Assembly: GCA_963700105.1 (NCBI GenBank)
Contig: CAVOWL010000002.1
Location: forward strand, 186,001 to 250,000
DNA from: CAVUWL01 sp963700105
GTDB lineage: Bacteria; Actinomycetota; Thermoleophilia; Solirubrobacterales; 70-9
Direction: 5' to 3'
DNA length: 64,000 nucleotides
The notes beneath the pieces are model-generated. The model saw nothing but the letters and a program-made list of their open reading frames with translations, had not been told where the DNA came from and made no database searches. This document shows, one piece after another, positions 15,767 through 24,400 of this stretch; position 1 is the first letter of the stretch; each line of letters opens with the position of its first letter. A program made the translations under genes and the position numbers.

Positions 15767-16369
15767 TGGCTCGATCTCAGCGATCTGGGCGAGGAGGAGA
15801 TCGCCGCGCTGGGTGATCTATTTGGCTTTCATCTGCTGGCGCTTGAGGGCACTTTGCGGCGAGGCCAGCGGCCCAAGCTCGGGCTATCTGTGCTTGGTCC
15901 ATTCTGGTGCCGGGGAGCCGAGGGCGCCCCCGCGCAGCTGGGTGCTTGCTTCCTGGGCGGTGGCTACATCGTCACCACCCATCTGGTCGACGCTGCGCAG
16001 CCCTCGAGCAGGCCCCGGCGCGTCCTCAGCGTGCAGGCGCCGCGCCCCGAGCAATTCGTCATCTGTCGCGTGCTTGTGGGCATGACCGACACCCTCTGCT
16101 CGCGGCTGGAGCGCCTCGATCACCGGATCGAGTGACTCGACCCCGAGGTATTTGCGAGGGCGGCGCCACGCCAGCCGGAAGAAATCACAGCATTGCGGCG
16201 GGAGCTGATCGGGTTGCGCTGAATCGTCATTGAATTTTTCGGTCTGAACTTCAGGCAGCTGGTGGCCAGCATCCAATCGACCGCGGCTTTTTTCGTCGTC
16301 GGCATCGGCGGCCTCGGGCTCTCGGCGCTGGCGCTCTTGGCCTGGATTCGTCGCAGCCGCTACGTCTGA
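15767..16369 (+). pseudogene. Decayed CorA-family Mg2+ transporter gene
   Basis: One frame across 201 codons reads like CorA from both ends. The start WLDLSDLGEEEIAALGDLFG, a lost-domain middle (RPKLGLSVLGPFWCRG), the helix LCSRLERLDHRIE and a C-terminus with FFGLNFRQLV (normally GMNF) followed by a final helix GLGLSALALLAWIRRSRYV are all recognisable. TGA stops interrupt it at 16133 and 16220. About 100 residues of the central coiled helices and first membrane segment are missing at the second stop (family about 320 residues). No start codon remains. Confidence 0.8.
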
Positions 16370-16445
16370 TTCACCGTCCTCGCGCTCGAAAAGCCCGTGG
16401 CGGGGTTTGTAGAGCTTGAGGATCAGCCGATAACTTGGAATCGAA

Positions 16446-18941
16446 ATGAATCCAAAAGCCCGAGTCCGCGTCCAGTTTGCCTGGTCCTTGGGACTTGCCC
16501 TTTTCGGGCTCGGCATCGCCGCGGCCCCCGCGGCCGCCCTCTCCAACCCAGACGGGGCGCTCTCCTCGCGTTTGCTCAAGCTCGCCAAGCCGTCGGTGCG
16601 CGCGGCATCGCCGCTGCGCCAAGCCGCGGCGCTAAACGTCGCTTCGAGCGGTCCCGGTAGCCTCTTGCGTGAAGGCGACCGAGTGCTGCTCGACGTTCAC
16701 TTTGAACGCGGGGCCGCGAGTAGCTTGAGCAGCCTGCAAGCAACCGGAGCGCGGGTGCTGACCTTCAGTCCTCGCTACCAGGTGGTCACGATCGCCGCGG
16801 ACCCCGCCACCCTGCACGCGGTGGCCGCCCTGCCCCGCGTGGAGGGCGTCGAAGCTGACCTGGCACCGATCGTCTCGACCGCGGCTACACCTGCGACCTC
16901 CTCGAGCGCCTGCGAAGGGGGATCGGTTATCTCGGAGGGTGTCAACCAACTCCACGTGGGGGAAGCTCGCAGCGACTACTCGGTAAACGGTGCCGGAGTG
17001 ACGGTGGGAATCCTCTCCGATTCCTTCGATACGGCCACCAAGGCGGCAGACGGAGGTGCAGCGATTGCAACCCACGCCGCCGAAGACGTCGCCAGCGGTG
17101 ATCTTCCCGGCCCCGCCAGCCCTTGCCCAACCGAGAAGACGCCGGTCGACGATCTGCACGACTATGCGCCGGCGTCGGCGAGCGGAGAAGAACCGCAGGC
17201 CACCGATGAGGGCCGGGCCATGGCCCAGATCGTGCATGATGTTGCGCCGGGGGCGGCGCTTGATTTCGCCACCGCCTTTCCGACCGAAGCGACCTTCGCC
17301 GAAAGCGTCAAGCGGTTGGCAGATTCCGGAGCTCGGGTGATTGCCGATGACGTCAGCTATCTCGACGAACCGTTTTTCCAGGACGGCCCGGCGGCCGATG
17401 CCGTCAACGAAGCTGCCGAGAGAGGGGTCGATTATTTCAGCGCCGCCGGCAACAACAACCTGATCGACAGCCAAGGGCGCGAAATCGCCTCCTGGGAAGC
17501 GCCGGAATTTCGCGACGCCAAGAGCTGTCCGGCGAGCCTGGAAGCAAACCCCGAACTCGGCGCCGAACACTGCATGAACTTCGATCCCGAACCCGGTGGC
17601 AGCCCCGATACGAGCTTCGGAATCGAGGTCGCCGGCGGGGCGACCCTCTCGGTCGACCTGCAGTGGGCCGAACCCTGGTACGGGGTCAAGACCGACCTTG
17701 ATGCCTATCTGCTCAACTCCGAAGGCAAGTTGATCGAAGGCAAGCTGGTTGGTAGCAACGAAGACAACCTGGTCACGCAGAAACCCTTCGAGTTTTTTCA
17801 GTGGGAAAACAAATCCGCTTCAAATCAGTCGGTTGAGCTGGTGATCAATCACTGCTCCGGTTCTTGCAACCCGCAAGCCAGCGTGGCGAGTAGGCCACGG
17901 CTGAAATTTTCGTTGTTGGAGAACGGTGGCGGGGTGCTGGAGACGGAGTACCCAATCTCATCCCAAGGCGACACGGTTGGGCCGACCATCTTCGGCCACA
18001 GCGGGGCGGCGGGGGCGATCAGCGTCGGCGCAGTGAATTATAAAAACAGCGAACAGCCCGAGGGCTATTCCTCCCGCGGTCCTGTCACGCACTACTTCGA
18101 GCCGGTGAGCGGCACTACCGCCGCCGCGCCACTGTCAGAACCAGAGACGATCTCCAAGCCTGACATCTCGGCAAGTGATTGCGTAGCGACGACCTTCTTT
18201 GCCGTTCAGGAAGAAGGTATTTGGAGGTTTTGCGGAACCTCCGCAGCGGCGCCTCACGCCGCCGGCGTGGCGGCGTTGATGCTGCAGGCAGATCCCTCAC
18301 TCGAACCGGCCCTGCTGCGCACGGCGATGAGCGCGACTGCGACGCCGGTCGGTGCTTTTGGCCCAAGTGCTGTGGGCGCCGGCCTGCTGAACGCCTTTGG
18401 CGCAGTGTCGAGGATCGCGGCCCCGCCGACGATCTCGATCACCGCGGCGCCCAAGGTGATCAGCCGCAACCGCAGGCCGACGTTTGCCTTCACCGCGAAC
18501 CGACCGGTTGGCTTCTCCTGTTCGATCGACGGTGGGCAGCCCCAAGACTGCGGCTCTCCGTTCGTTCCCCCGACCGCGCTCGGCGAAGGTCATCACAGCT
18601 TCACGGCCAGCGGGATCGACGTTGGCGGCCATATCGGCAGCGCTTCCGTCAGCTTCAGCATCGAGACCAAACGGCCGAGTACCTTCTTCATTCGCCATCC
18701 GCACCGGGTCGTGCTCACCCGCAAGAGCAGGGTCAGAGCGAGTTTTCGGTTCGGCTCAAATCAAACTGGGGTCAGCTTCCTTTGCAGGGTGGATCGAGGC
18801 CCGCTGCACGCCTGTGGCCCTCGCATCGCACCCACTTTTGCCAGCGGCAGGCACCTCGTCTCGGTGAAGGCCCGCGACGCGGCGGGCAATGTCGACGCGA
18901 CGGCGGCGGTATTTAACTTCAGGGTCGAGCGCCTGCACTGA
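16446..18941 (+). CDS. Secreted subtilase-like (S8) serine protease with C-terminal Ig-like repeats
   Basis: This 831-residue exported protein has a signal peptide (residues about 8-31, ending PAAALS). A propeptide-like region runs to about 150, then a subtilase core: Asp in GVTVGILSDSFD and nucleophile Ser in FCGTSAAAPHAAGVAAL. Where ordinary subtilisins carry HGTHVAG there is DEGRAMAQIVHDVAPGA, so the catalytic His position seems to be Glu, as in a known subset of S8/S53-like proteins. A long insert (about 330-520) sits inside the catalytic domain. Two C-terminal repeats with paired cysteines (FSCSIDGGQPQDC and FLCRVDRGPLHAC) look like beta-sandwich modules for surface or substrate binding. 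It is convergent with a second protease. Confidence 0.85.
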   Translation: MNPKARVRVQFAWSLGLALFGLGIAAAPAAALSNPDGALSSRLLKLAKPSVRAASPLRQAAALNVASSGPGSLLREGDRVLLDVHFERGAASSLSSLQATGARVLTFSPRYQVVTIAADPATLHAVAALPRVEGVEADLAPIVSTAATPATSSSACEGGSVISEGVNQLHVGEARSDYSVNGAGVTVGILSDSFDTATKAADGGAAIATHAAEDVASGDLPGPASPCPTEKTPVDDLHDYAPASASGEEPQATDEGRAMAQIVHDVAPGAALDFATAFPTEATFAESVKRLADSGARVIADDVSYLDEPFFQDGPAADAVNEAAERGVDYFSAAGNNNLIDSQGREIASWEAPEFRDAKSCPASLEANPELGAEHCMNFDPEPGGSPDTSFGIEVAGGATLSVDLQWAEPWYGVKTDLDAYLLNSEGKLIEGKLVGSNEDNLVTQKPFEFFQWENKSASNQSVELVINHCSGSCNPQASVASRPRLKFSLLENGGGVLETEYPISSQGDTVGPTIFGHSGAAGAISVGAVNYKNSEQPEGYSSRGPVTHYFEPVSGTTAAAPLSEPETISKPDISASDCVATTFFAVQEEGIWRFCGTSAAAPHAAGVAALMLQADPSLEPALLRTAMSATATPVGAFGPSAVGAGLLNAFGAVSRIAAPPTISITAAPKVISRNRRPTFAFTANRPVGFSCSIDGGQPQDCGSPFVPPTALGEGHHSFTASGIDVGGHIGSASVSFSIETKRPSTFFIRHPHRVVLTRKSRVRASFRFGSNQTGVSFLCRVDRGPLHACGPRIAPTFASGRHLVSVKARDAAGNVDATAAVFNFRVERLH

Positions 18942-18985
18942 GCGCTCGCTCGCCCCGCGAAGAGTGCTCGTCGGATCGGCCCGGA

Positions 18986-20785
18986 CTAGCGCCCGGCTCG
19001 CGCCGCAGCTATCGCGAACGCATTCACCTTGAGCGAACCCCAGCCGGTTGCCAGGTCATAGCCCGGGGTGGCGGCGCAGCATCCGAGTGAAACCCCGCCG
19101 CCGGCGTCGCTGGGGGTCAGCGGACCGAGGTCGTTGGTCCCCTTTGTGACGTCGCGAAAGACGCTGTGCCGCGTCGGTCCCGCGCCGATTTCATAGAGCA
19201 GGGGGTTAAGGAAACCGAGCGGCGCCTGGTGTGCTCGCAGCGCGTATTGGTCGGCGAGCAATACCCCGCCGGCCATCAGCGGGGTTGCGGCGCTGGTTCC
19301 ACCGATCGCCACCCAACCGCGATTGGGCTGTTCGAGTTCGGAGCAAGCGAGCGCCGTGCAGTAGGTGGCATAGCCGGGGATGACGTCGGCGAGGGCGGAG
19401 ATATCGGGGACGAGGCGCCCGCTGCCGTATTTGCCAAGTCGAGGTTCGCGTTGCCACCAGGGTCTTTGCGGGGAGAAGAGGCTGACGCCTCCCCCGCCGG
19501 CACCCAAGAAGGCGGGCGAATCGTTCCAGGTGACCTCGGTGCGGATCTGATTGTTGGCGTTGAGGGAAACGTTGGTTCCTCCCACCGCCGTTACATACGG
19601 AGAGCTGGCCGGATCGCTGACAGCCAGCAGTGGCAGCGCCGTGGGGCCGGCTGGAGTTTCGGCTCGGCAGGCGCTTGACCCCTGATCACCGGAGGCTACG
19701 AGGGTGGAGATCCCGGCGCCCGCGGCAATCGCAAAGACGTTATTGAGGGCTCGACGAGGTGCCAATTCAAGGTTCAGCTCTGGCTCACAGCCTCCAAGAG
19801 AGATCGAGATCACGTTGGGGTGATGACCACGGGAGCCAAGCGCAGCCGCGGCGGTTTGCATGATTCCGGCCTCCGAGGAGCGACCCTCATAGACGTAAAT
19901 GCGCCTCAGCCCGGGTGCCGCGGCCGAGAGGACCTCGAGATCGAGCGTGCTCTCATCACCCCAGCCAAAGAGGTGCTTGATGCCCACCGGGGTGGCGCGG
20001 ATCGGAGGAATGCGAACCCCGAAGCAGCGGCCGAAGGTTGTGATGTCGCTTCGTCGGAAGCCATCGATCTCGACCAGGGCGGCGGTCAGGCCGCCGCCGC
20101 GGAAACCGCGTTTTTGCAGGGTCTTATGGCCAAATGCGGCGAGGTACTGATTTGGGGTGAAGGCTGCGGCGGGGCCGGTGCCGCCGGCCCCCCGTCCGGC
20201 TTTGCAGCCAGTCGCGGTGCCAGAGTGGGGCATCAGTGAACCGAGGTTTCCACCCTGTTGGATTGAGAGCCCGGCGGGTGCCGCGCTTGCCGGTGATCCG
20301 AACGCTCCCGGCCTGCGGCTGAGCAGGCCGATCGCGGCCACCCCTGCCCGCAGGGCCCCTGGAACCCGTCGCCGCCCTGGAGTCAAGGCGCTGGAGGATG
20401 CCCCCGGTGAGGCGGGAGGTAGCAGCTTCGCGGCGAGATGGGAGGAGATTCGAGCAAGCACGTATGTGCCCGTTGGTCCGACCGTGCCCCGCAGTCTGTG
20501 CCTGCTCAGCCAACGAAGCGTCGCCCGCCGATGGCGCGGCGGAGCGCCGAAGCGCCTGACCAGATCTTCGACACTTGCGTAGTGGCGGTAGGAGGGAGAT
20601 TTCGGGTCTGAGACCGAACGCACGAAGCGGTTGAGGCCGCCGGGATGGTGCAGAAGGAAGAGCGCTTCGACGTAGCTCCTGGGGGCGGCCGGTGAGGTGG
20701 CGGGGGTGGCGTTCGGGGGCAATATCAGGGCAAATCCCAAGCCCAGAAGGGCGAGGACGATTGACCCTCTGAGCGGCATCCTCAT
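18986..20785 (-). CDS. Secreted sedolisin (S53) acid serine protease
   Basis: From the ATG at 20785 (599 residues) the protein has a signal peptide (SIVLALLGLGFALIL) and a pro-kumamolisin activation domain (YVEALFLLHHPGGLNRFV). The peptidase domain follows with the sedolisin residues Glu and Asp in DESTLDLEVLSAAAP, the oxyanion Asp in ASGDQGSS and the nucleophile in GGTSAATPLMAGG. The Ca2+-site region RDVTKGTND and GYDLATGWGS close the domain. The family cuts proteins at acidic pH outside the cell. A frame extending to 20938 overlaps the upstream promoter region and is unlikely. Confidence 0.93.
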   Translation of the reverse strand: MRMPLRGSIVLALLGLGFALILPPNATPATSPAAPRSYVEALFLLHHPGGLNRFVRSVSDPKSPSYRHYASVEDLVRRFGAPPRHRRATLRWLSRHRLRGTVGPTGTYVLARISSHLAAKLLPPASPGASSSALTPGRRRVPGALRAGVAAIGLLSRRPGAFGSPASAAPAGLSIQQGGNLGSLMPHSGTATGCKAGRGAGGTGPAAAFTPNQYLAAFGHKTLQKRGFRGGGLTAALVEIDGFRRSDITTFGRCFGVRIPPIRATPVGIKHLFGWGDESTLDLEVLSAAAPGLRRIYVYEGRSSEAGIMQTAAAALGSRGHHPNVISISLGGCEPELNLELAPRRALNNVFAIAAGAGISTLVASGDQGSSACRAETPAGPTALPLLAVSDPASSPYVTAVGGTNVSLNANNQIRTEVTWNDSPAFLGAGGGGVSLFSPQRPWWQREPRLGKYGSGRLVPDISALADVIPGYATYCTALACSELEQPNRGWVAIGGTSAATPLMAGGVLLADQYALRAHQAPLGFLNPLLYEIGAGPTRHSVFRDVTKGTNDLGPLTPSDAGGGVSLGCCAATPGYDLATGWGSLKVNAFAIAAARAGR

Positions 20786-20837
20786 TGGCGTAGTCTGCGA
20801 TACGACGTGGACGCCACCCGCCGCGCGGCCGTCCGCT

Positions 20838-22967
20838 TCACGGCAAATAACGCAGGCGCTCCACCAGGCCAGAGTGCCGGGCGCCCCCGTCGTCGCGGCC
20901 GACGGCGATGGCAAGCGCGGCCTTCTCACCGACCACAACGCAACTGCTTCGGGCCCGGGTGATTGCGGTGTAGAGCAGGGGTCGGCTCAGCATCCGGGTG
21001 TGGGAGCGGTGACAGACTGCGACCACGATGGGCACCTCACATCCCTGCGCCTTATGCACCGAAATTGCGTATGCGAGGCGCAAGGTTGCCGTCTCCGCAT
21101 AGGGAATGACCAGGGTGCCGCCATCGTCGGTCTCGGCGATCACTGCTTCCTCGTCGGGATCCTCGGAGCGCAGGAAGACGATCGCCCCATTCATCAGGCC
21201 GAGCTCGTGCGAATTCCGGGTCTGAATCAGACGATCTCCGATCCGAAACCGGTTGCCCACGGCGGGTTTGCCGGCGGGATTCAGCCGTGCCTGCAGCCGC
21301 TCGTTTAGAGCCTCGATCCCGACCGCCCCCCGATACATCGGCGCCAGCACCTGTACGTCGCGGATCGGGTCCCCTCCAAAGCGCCGCGGCAGGCGCTCGC
21401 TGACCAACTCGACCACCGTCTCCAGCGCCCGGGTCGGGTCGGGTCGGTCGATGAAGAAGAAGTCATGGTCCTGTCCGGCCTGGGGCCGCAGGCGCGGTGC
21501 TCGGCCCTGGTTGATCTCGTGGGCAGCCGTGGTGATCATCGAGCGGGCGGCCTGGCGAAAGATGTGGCTGAGGCGGACAACCGGGACGATCTCGGAGGAG
21601 ATCAGGTCCTCGAACGGCTTGCCGGCGCCGATCGGGGGCAGTTGGTCGGAGTCGCCAACGAAGACGACGTGGGTCGTCTCCGCGAGACCGCCGAGCAGAA
21701 CCTCGGCCAGCCGCAGGTTCAGCATCGAGGACTCATCGACAATGATCAGATCGATCGGCAGCGGGTGGCCGGGTCGAAAATTGGCAGGCCGCCCCGGCAT
21801 CCAACCCAGGAGCCGGTGGATCGTCTGGGCCGCATGGCCGGTCGCATCTTCGAGCCGTCGCGCCGCGCGGCCGGTCGGCGCGCAGAGCGCGACCCGTGCC
21901 CCGCCAGCCTGGGCCTCCGCGACGATCGCCCTTGTGCAGACGGTCTTGCCCACCCCGGGCCCCCCGGTGATGATCGAGATGCGCGAGGTGAAGGCGCCTC
22001 GTACCGCGGCCCATTGCTCCTCGGTGAGGCCGTCATCGGGGCTTTGACCCGGTTCATGGTCGAGGTGCGCCGCCGCCGCGGCGCGGTCTCGAAGGGTTCG
22101 GGCAACCTCGATCTCGGAGGTATGGGTGAGTTGGCGGTAGACGCGACCCTGGTCCAGCTGCAGGCCCGCCGCGCCGGTCAGCGCATCGGGATCGGGAGCC
22201 AGACCGAGCAGCCTGGCGGTCCGCTCGACCAGCTCGGCCAGCGGCAGGTTGGTGTGGCCCTGCTGCTCGGCCTCGCGGAGGGCAAAGGCCGCGGCTGCCT
22301 GCGCGCGGCTGTCGGACTCGGGCGGAACATCAGCGGCGAGGGCGATCTTGTCGGCCCTCACGAAACCGAAACCATCCACCTCGGTTAGCCGGTAAGGGTC
22401 CTGGCGAAGGATTGTCATCGAGGTGTCGCCATAGCGGGCATGGATTGCGGCGGCGAGATGCGCCAGACCATGCGGGGCCAATCCGACGTGCAGGTCGCGC
22501 AGCGCCCTTCCTGAATGCCATGCCTCCGCCGCGTCACCCGCCTGCTTGGTGCTGAGTCCGCTGAGCGCGCTGAGGGTCCCCGCGGGATCTGCGGCAATCA
22601 CCTCCAAGACGTCCTCACCGTGCTCATCGACAAGTCGCTCGGCGCGCGCCGGTCCGATGTATGGAAGTGAGGTCAGGTAGGCAATCTGTCCCTCCCGATC
22701 TGCCGGGTCCAGGGGTAAGGCTGCGTGGGCGCGGAGCTGGCGTCCGTATCGGCTATGTGTTTGCCACTCGCCGTCGACCTGCGCCCGCTCCCCGGGCCCG
22801 AGGTGGGCCACCGCTCCGATCAGGGCGAACCCCTCACCGCTATCGCGGTCTTCGACCTCGAGCACCGCGTAGCCGTCGTCCATTGCCCTGAAGATCACTC
22901 CCAACACCTCGATCGAGCCCGAGTAGGTTGCCTGATCGCCGTCAAAGAGGGTCGCGGTGGCGCTCAC
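20838..22967 (-). CDS. recD2: RecD2-type SF1B DNA helicase
   Basis: This 709-residue 5'-3' helicase acts in DNA repair or replication restart without RecBC. An N-terminal OB-like region (residues 1-90) is followed by helix-hairpin-helix DNA-binding repeats (LPYIGPARAERLVDEHG). The motor carries Walker A GGPGVGKTV, motif II LIIVDESSML, motif III GDSDQLPPIG and motif VI YTAITRAR, with the SH3-like insert AYAISVHKAQGCE before it. GTG start at 22967, with TAGCTT (22974-22979, complement) 6 nt upstream, suggests a leaderless message. Confidence 0.94.
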   Translation of the reverse strand: MSATATLFDGDQATYSGSIEVLGVIFRAMDDGYAVLEVEDRDSGEGFALIGAVAHLGPGERAQVDGEWQTHSRYGRQLRAHAALPLDPADREGQIAYLTSLPYIGPARAERLVDEHGEDVLEVIAADPAGTLSALSGLSTKQAGDAAEAWHSGRALRDLHVGLAPHGLAHLAAAIHARYGDTSMTILRQDPYRLTEVDGFGFVRADKIALAADVPPESDSRAQAAAAFALREAEQQGHTNLPLAELVERTARLLGLAPDPDALTGAAGLQLDQGRVYRQLTHTSEIEVARTLRDRAAAAAHLDHEPGQSPDDGLTEEQWAAVRGAFTSRISIITGGPGVGKTVCTRAIVAEAQAGGARVALCAPTGRAARRLEDATGHAAQTIHRLLGWMPGRPANFRPGHPLPIDLIIVDESSMLNLRLAEVLLGGLAETTHVVFVGDSDQLPPIGAGKPFEDLISSEIVPVVRLSHIFRQAARSMITTAAHEINQGRAPRLRPQAGQDHDFFFIDRPDPTRALETVVELVSERLPRRFGGDPIRDVQVLAPMYRGAVGIEALNERLQARLNPAGKPAVGNRFRIGDRLIQTRNSHELGLMNGAIVFLRSEDPDEEAVIAETDDGGTLVIPYAETATLRLAYAISVHKAQGCEVPIVVAVCHRSHTRMLSRPLLYTAITRARSSCVVVGEKAALAIAVGRDDGGARHSGLVERLRYLP

Positions 22968-22973
22968 ACACCA

Positions 22974-22979
22974 AAGCTA
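22974..22979 (-). promoter_or_regulatory. Candidate -10 box (TAGCTT) for recD2
   Basis: The box ends 6 nt before the GTG start at 22967, leaving no room for a ribosome-binding site. Confidence 0.5.
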
Positions 22980-23106
22980 GCTGCCGCCAAGGCGGCATCG
23001 CCTGCGGGGGCTCCCGCTCGGCGCGAGCGACTCGGCCTCCGGCCGGTTCCTTGGGGTGCCGGCCGCCAGGCCCTCTGAGAGGAGAGGGTCTAGCGTCTGG
23101 GTTCAA

Positions 23107-23307
23107 ATGGACGGAGGTCTTTGCGATAGCTGCACCTACCAACGCCTGATCCGCAATACCAGAGGCTCGGTGTTCTCGTTGTGCGAGCGCTCGCGAAGCG
23201 ACCGACGTTACCCCCGTTACCCGTCAACCCCGGTGCTCAGCTGCCCGGGGTATCGGCCGTCTCAACCCCCCGAGCTGGGGGATCAGCGGCCCGAGGCGGC
23301 CTCCTAG
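23107..23307 (+). CDS. Small four-cysteine protein, putative zinc-binding
   Basis: This 66-residue protein begins MDGGLCDSCTYQRLIRNTRG and goes on with SLCERSRSD and CPGYRPSQ. The CxxC plus two later single cysteines would suit one zinc ion. I recognise this pattern as a widespread small actinobacterial protein without known function. An ATG at 23107 is chosen; the frame extends upstream to 23056. Its TAG shares CTAG with the stop of the convergent cupin gene. The 22968-23106 stretch upstream holds no gene. Confidence 0.7.
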   Translation: MDGGLCDSCTYQRLIRNTRGSVFSLCERSRSDRRYPRYPSTPVLSCPGYRPSQPPELGDQRPEAAS

Positions 23308-23699
23308 TTTGCCGCCATCGGGTCAGGTTCGCCGAGCTTGGTCATATCGGGGGCCTCGTAGGCTTCGCCGACCGTTCCGCCGAGCACCAGGAGGCGGATT
23401 CCATCGGCACCGGGCCATACCTTTCTGCTGATCCCTGGGCCAACCTTGGCGATGTGATCGGGATCGAGTTGATAGCGCTCCTCTTCGATCTCGATCTCGC
23501 CGCCCCCGCGAAGCGTTACGTAGACCTCCTCCTGTCCGTCCTGCTCATGGTCGTGGACCGGATATTTGTCGTAGTTAGGCGGCATGTCGATCACCTGCAT
23601 GCCGAATGATTCGACTTCGAGTTCAGCCCGAGCCCGTTTGAAACCGCCGCCGAAGATCGCCTCCATATCATCAATCTTTTTCACCGTGTGGGTGCTCAT
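23304..23699 (-). CDS. Cupin-domain protein
   Basis: This 131-residue single-cupin protein has the two barrel motifs: MPPNYDKYPVHDHEQDGQEE (His, His, Glu metal ligands) and VGPGISRKVWPGADG. The substrate cannot be told. The ATG at 23699 has an excellent AAAGGAGGG site 4 nt before it, so the longer frame to 23813 is rejected. It is divergent from a TetR regulator, with a perfect palindrome in the gap, and is probably its target. Confidence 0.85.
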   Translation of the reverse strand: MSTHTVKKIDDMEAIFGGGFKRARAELEVESFGMQVIDMPPNYDKYPVHDHEQDGQEEVYVTLRGGGEIEIEEERYQLDPDHIAKVGPGISRKVWPGADGIRLLVLGGTVGEAYEAPDMTKLGEPDPMAAN

Positions 23700-23763
23700 C
23701 AGCCCTCCTTTGACGCGGGTTTGCCCCGCGGGTCCTTTCGATTGCGGTGATGCTATTAGATTC

Positions 23764-23779
23764 GCACGAACGTTCGTGC
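23764..23779. promoter_or_regulatory. Perfect 16-bp palindrome, likely TetR operator
   Basis: GCACGAACGTTCGTGC is a perfect palindrome between the divergent cupin and tetR genes. It lies just upstream of the tetR -10 box (23789-23794), a normal place for autoregulation and for control of the cupin gene. Confidence 0.7.
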
Positions 23780-23788
23780 TTTCGTTGG

Positions 23789-23794
23789 TAGGAT
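23789..23794 (+). promoter_or_regulatory. Candidate -10 box (TAGGAT) for tetR
   Basis: The box ends 6 nt before the GTG at 23801, so transcription would begin at or next to the start codon. Confidence 0.55.
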
Positions 23795-23800
23795 TGCTGG

Positions 23801-24400
23801 GTGAGCGTCGCAACCGTCAAACGCGTTCCCAGCTCGCGAGGTGTCCAGACGCGGGCCGCGATCCTCGAGCGCGCGATTGACATCGCCTCGGTCGAGGGAC
23901 TTGAGGGCTTGAGCATCGGTCGTCTCGCCAGCGAGTTGAAAATGAGCAAGAGCGGGCTCTTTGCCCACTTTGGCTCCAAGCAGGAGCTGCAGCTTGAGAC
24001 GGTCGCGGCAGCGGCGCAACGATTCAGCGCGGCGGTGATCGAGCCTGCGGCAAGCGCGCCCGAGGGCGGACCCCGCCTCCACGCGCTCGTCAAGGGCTAT
24101 CTGGTTCATCTCGACCACGATGCCTACTCTGGGGGCTGTTTTTGGGCAGCGACTTCGGCTGAGTACGACGATCGACCCGGTCCCGTGAGGGATGCGATCG
24201 CCGCCGCGCTTGAGGCTTGGATGGGGGAGCTGGAGCGCCATGCCCGCCTCGCCGGCGTGCCCGAACCAGACCGCCTCTCATTTGAGCTCTACGCGCTCGT
24301 TGCCGGTGCCAACTCGAGATTTCGACTGTCGGGGGATAAACGCGTTTTTGTGTACGCCCGTGATGCGATCGAGCGGCGACTTGAGGGGATCCCCGCTTGA
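23801..24400 (+). CDS. TetR-family transcriptional regulator
   Basis: This 199-residue repressor has an N-terminal TetR helix-turn-helix: ILERAIDIASVEGLEGLSIG, then LKMSKSGLFAHFGSKQELQ. The C-terminal ligand domain contains GGCFWAATSAEYDDRPGPVR, typical of the YxaF/TetR_C_6-type group. GTG at 23801 starts it. It is probably autoregulated through the 16-bp palindrome, and its stop overlaps the TTG start of the SnoaL-like gene. Confidence 0.92.
   Translation: MSVATVKRVPSSRGVQTRAAILERAIDIASVEGLEGLSIGRLASELKMSKSGLFAHFGSKQELQLETVAAAAQRFSAAVIEPAASAPEGGPRLHALVKGYLVHLDHDAYSGGCFWAATSAEYDDRPGPVRDAIAAALEAWMGELERHARLAGVPEPDRLSFELYALVAGANSRFRLSGDKRVFVYARDAIERRLEGIPA

Noticed and set aside
15884..16588. 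234-codon minus-strand frame
   Set aside because: It is antisense to the corA remnant and the protease start, with no recognisable domain.
16632..17570. 312-codon minus-strand frame
   Set aside because: It is antisense to the subtilase and consists of GC-driven Gly/Arg-rich sequence.
23085..23115. GGTTCAAATGG resembling a tRNA T-loop
   Set aside because: No acceptor stem, anticodon arm or D-arm is present around it; it overlaps the small cysteine-protein start.
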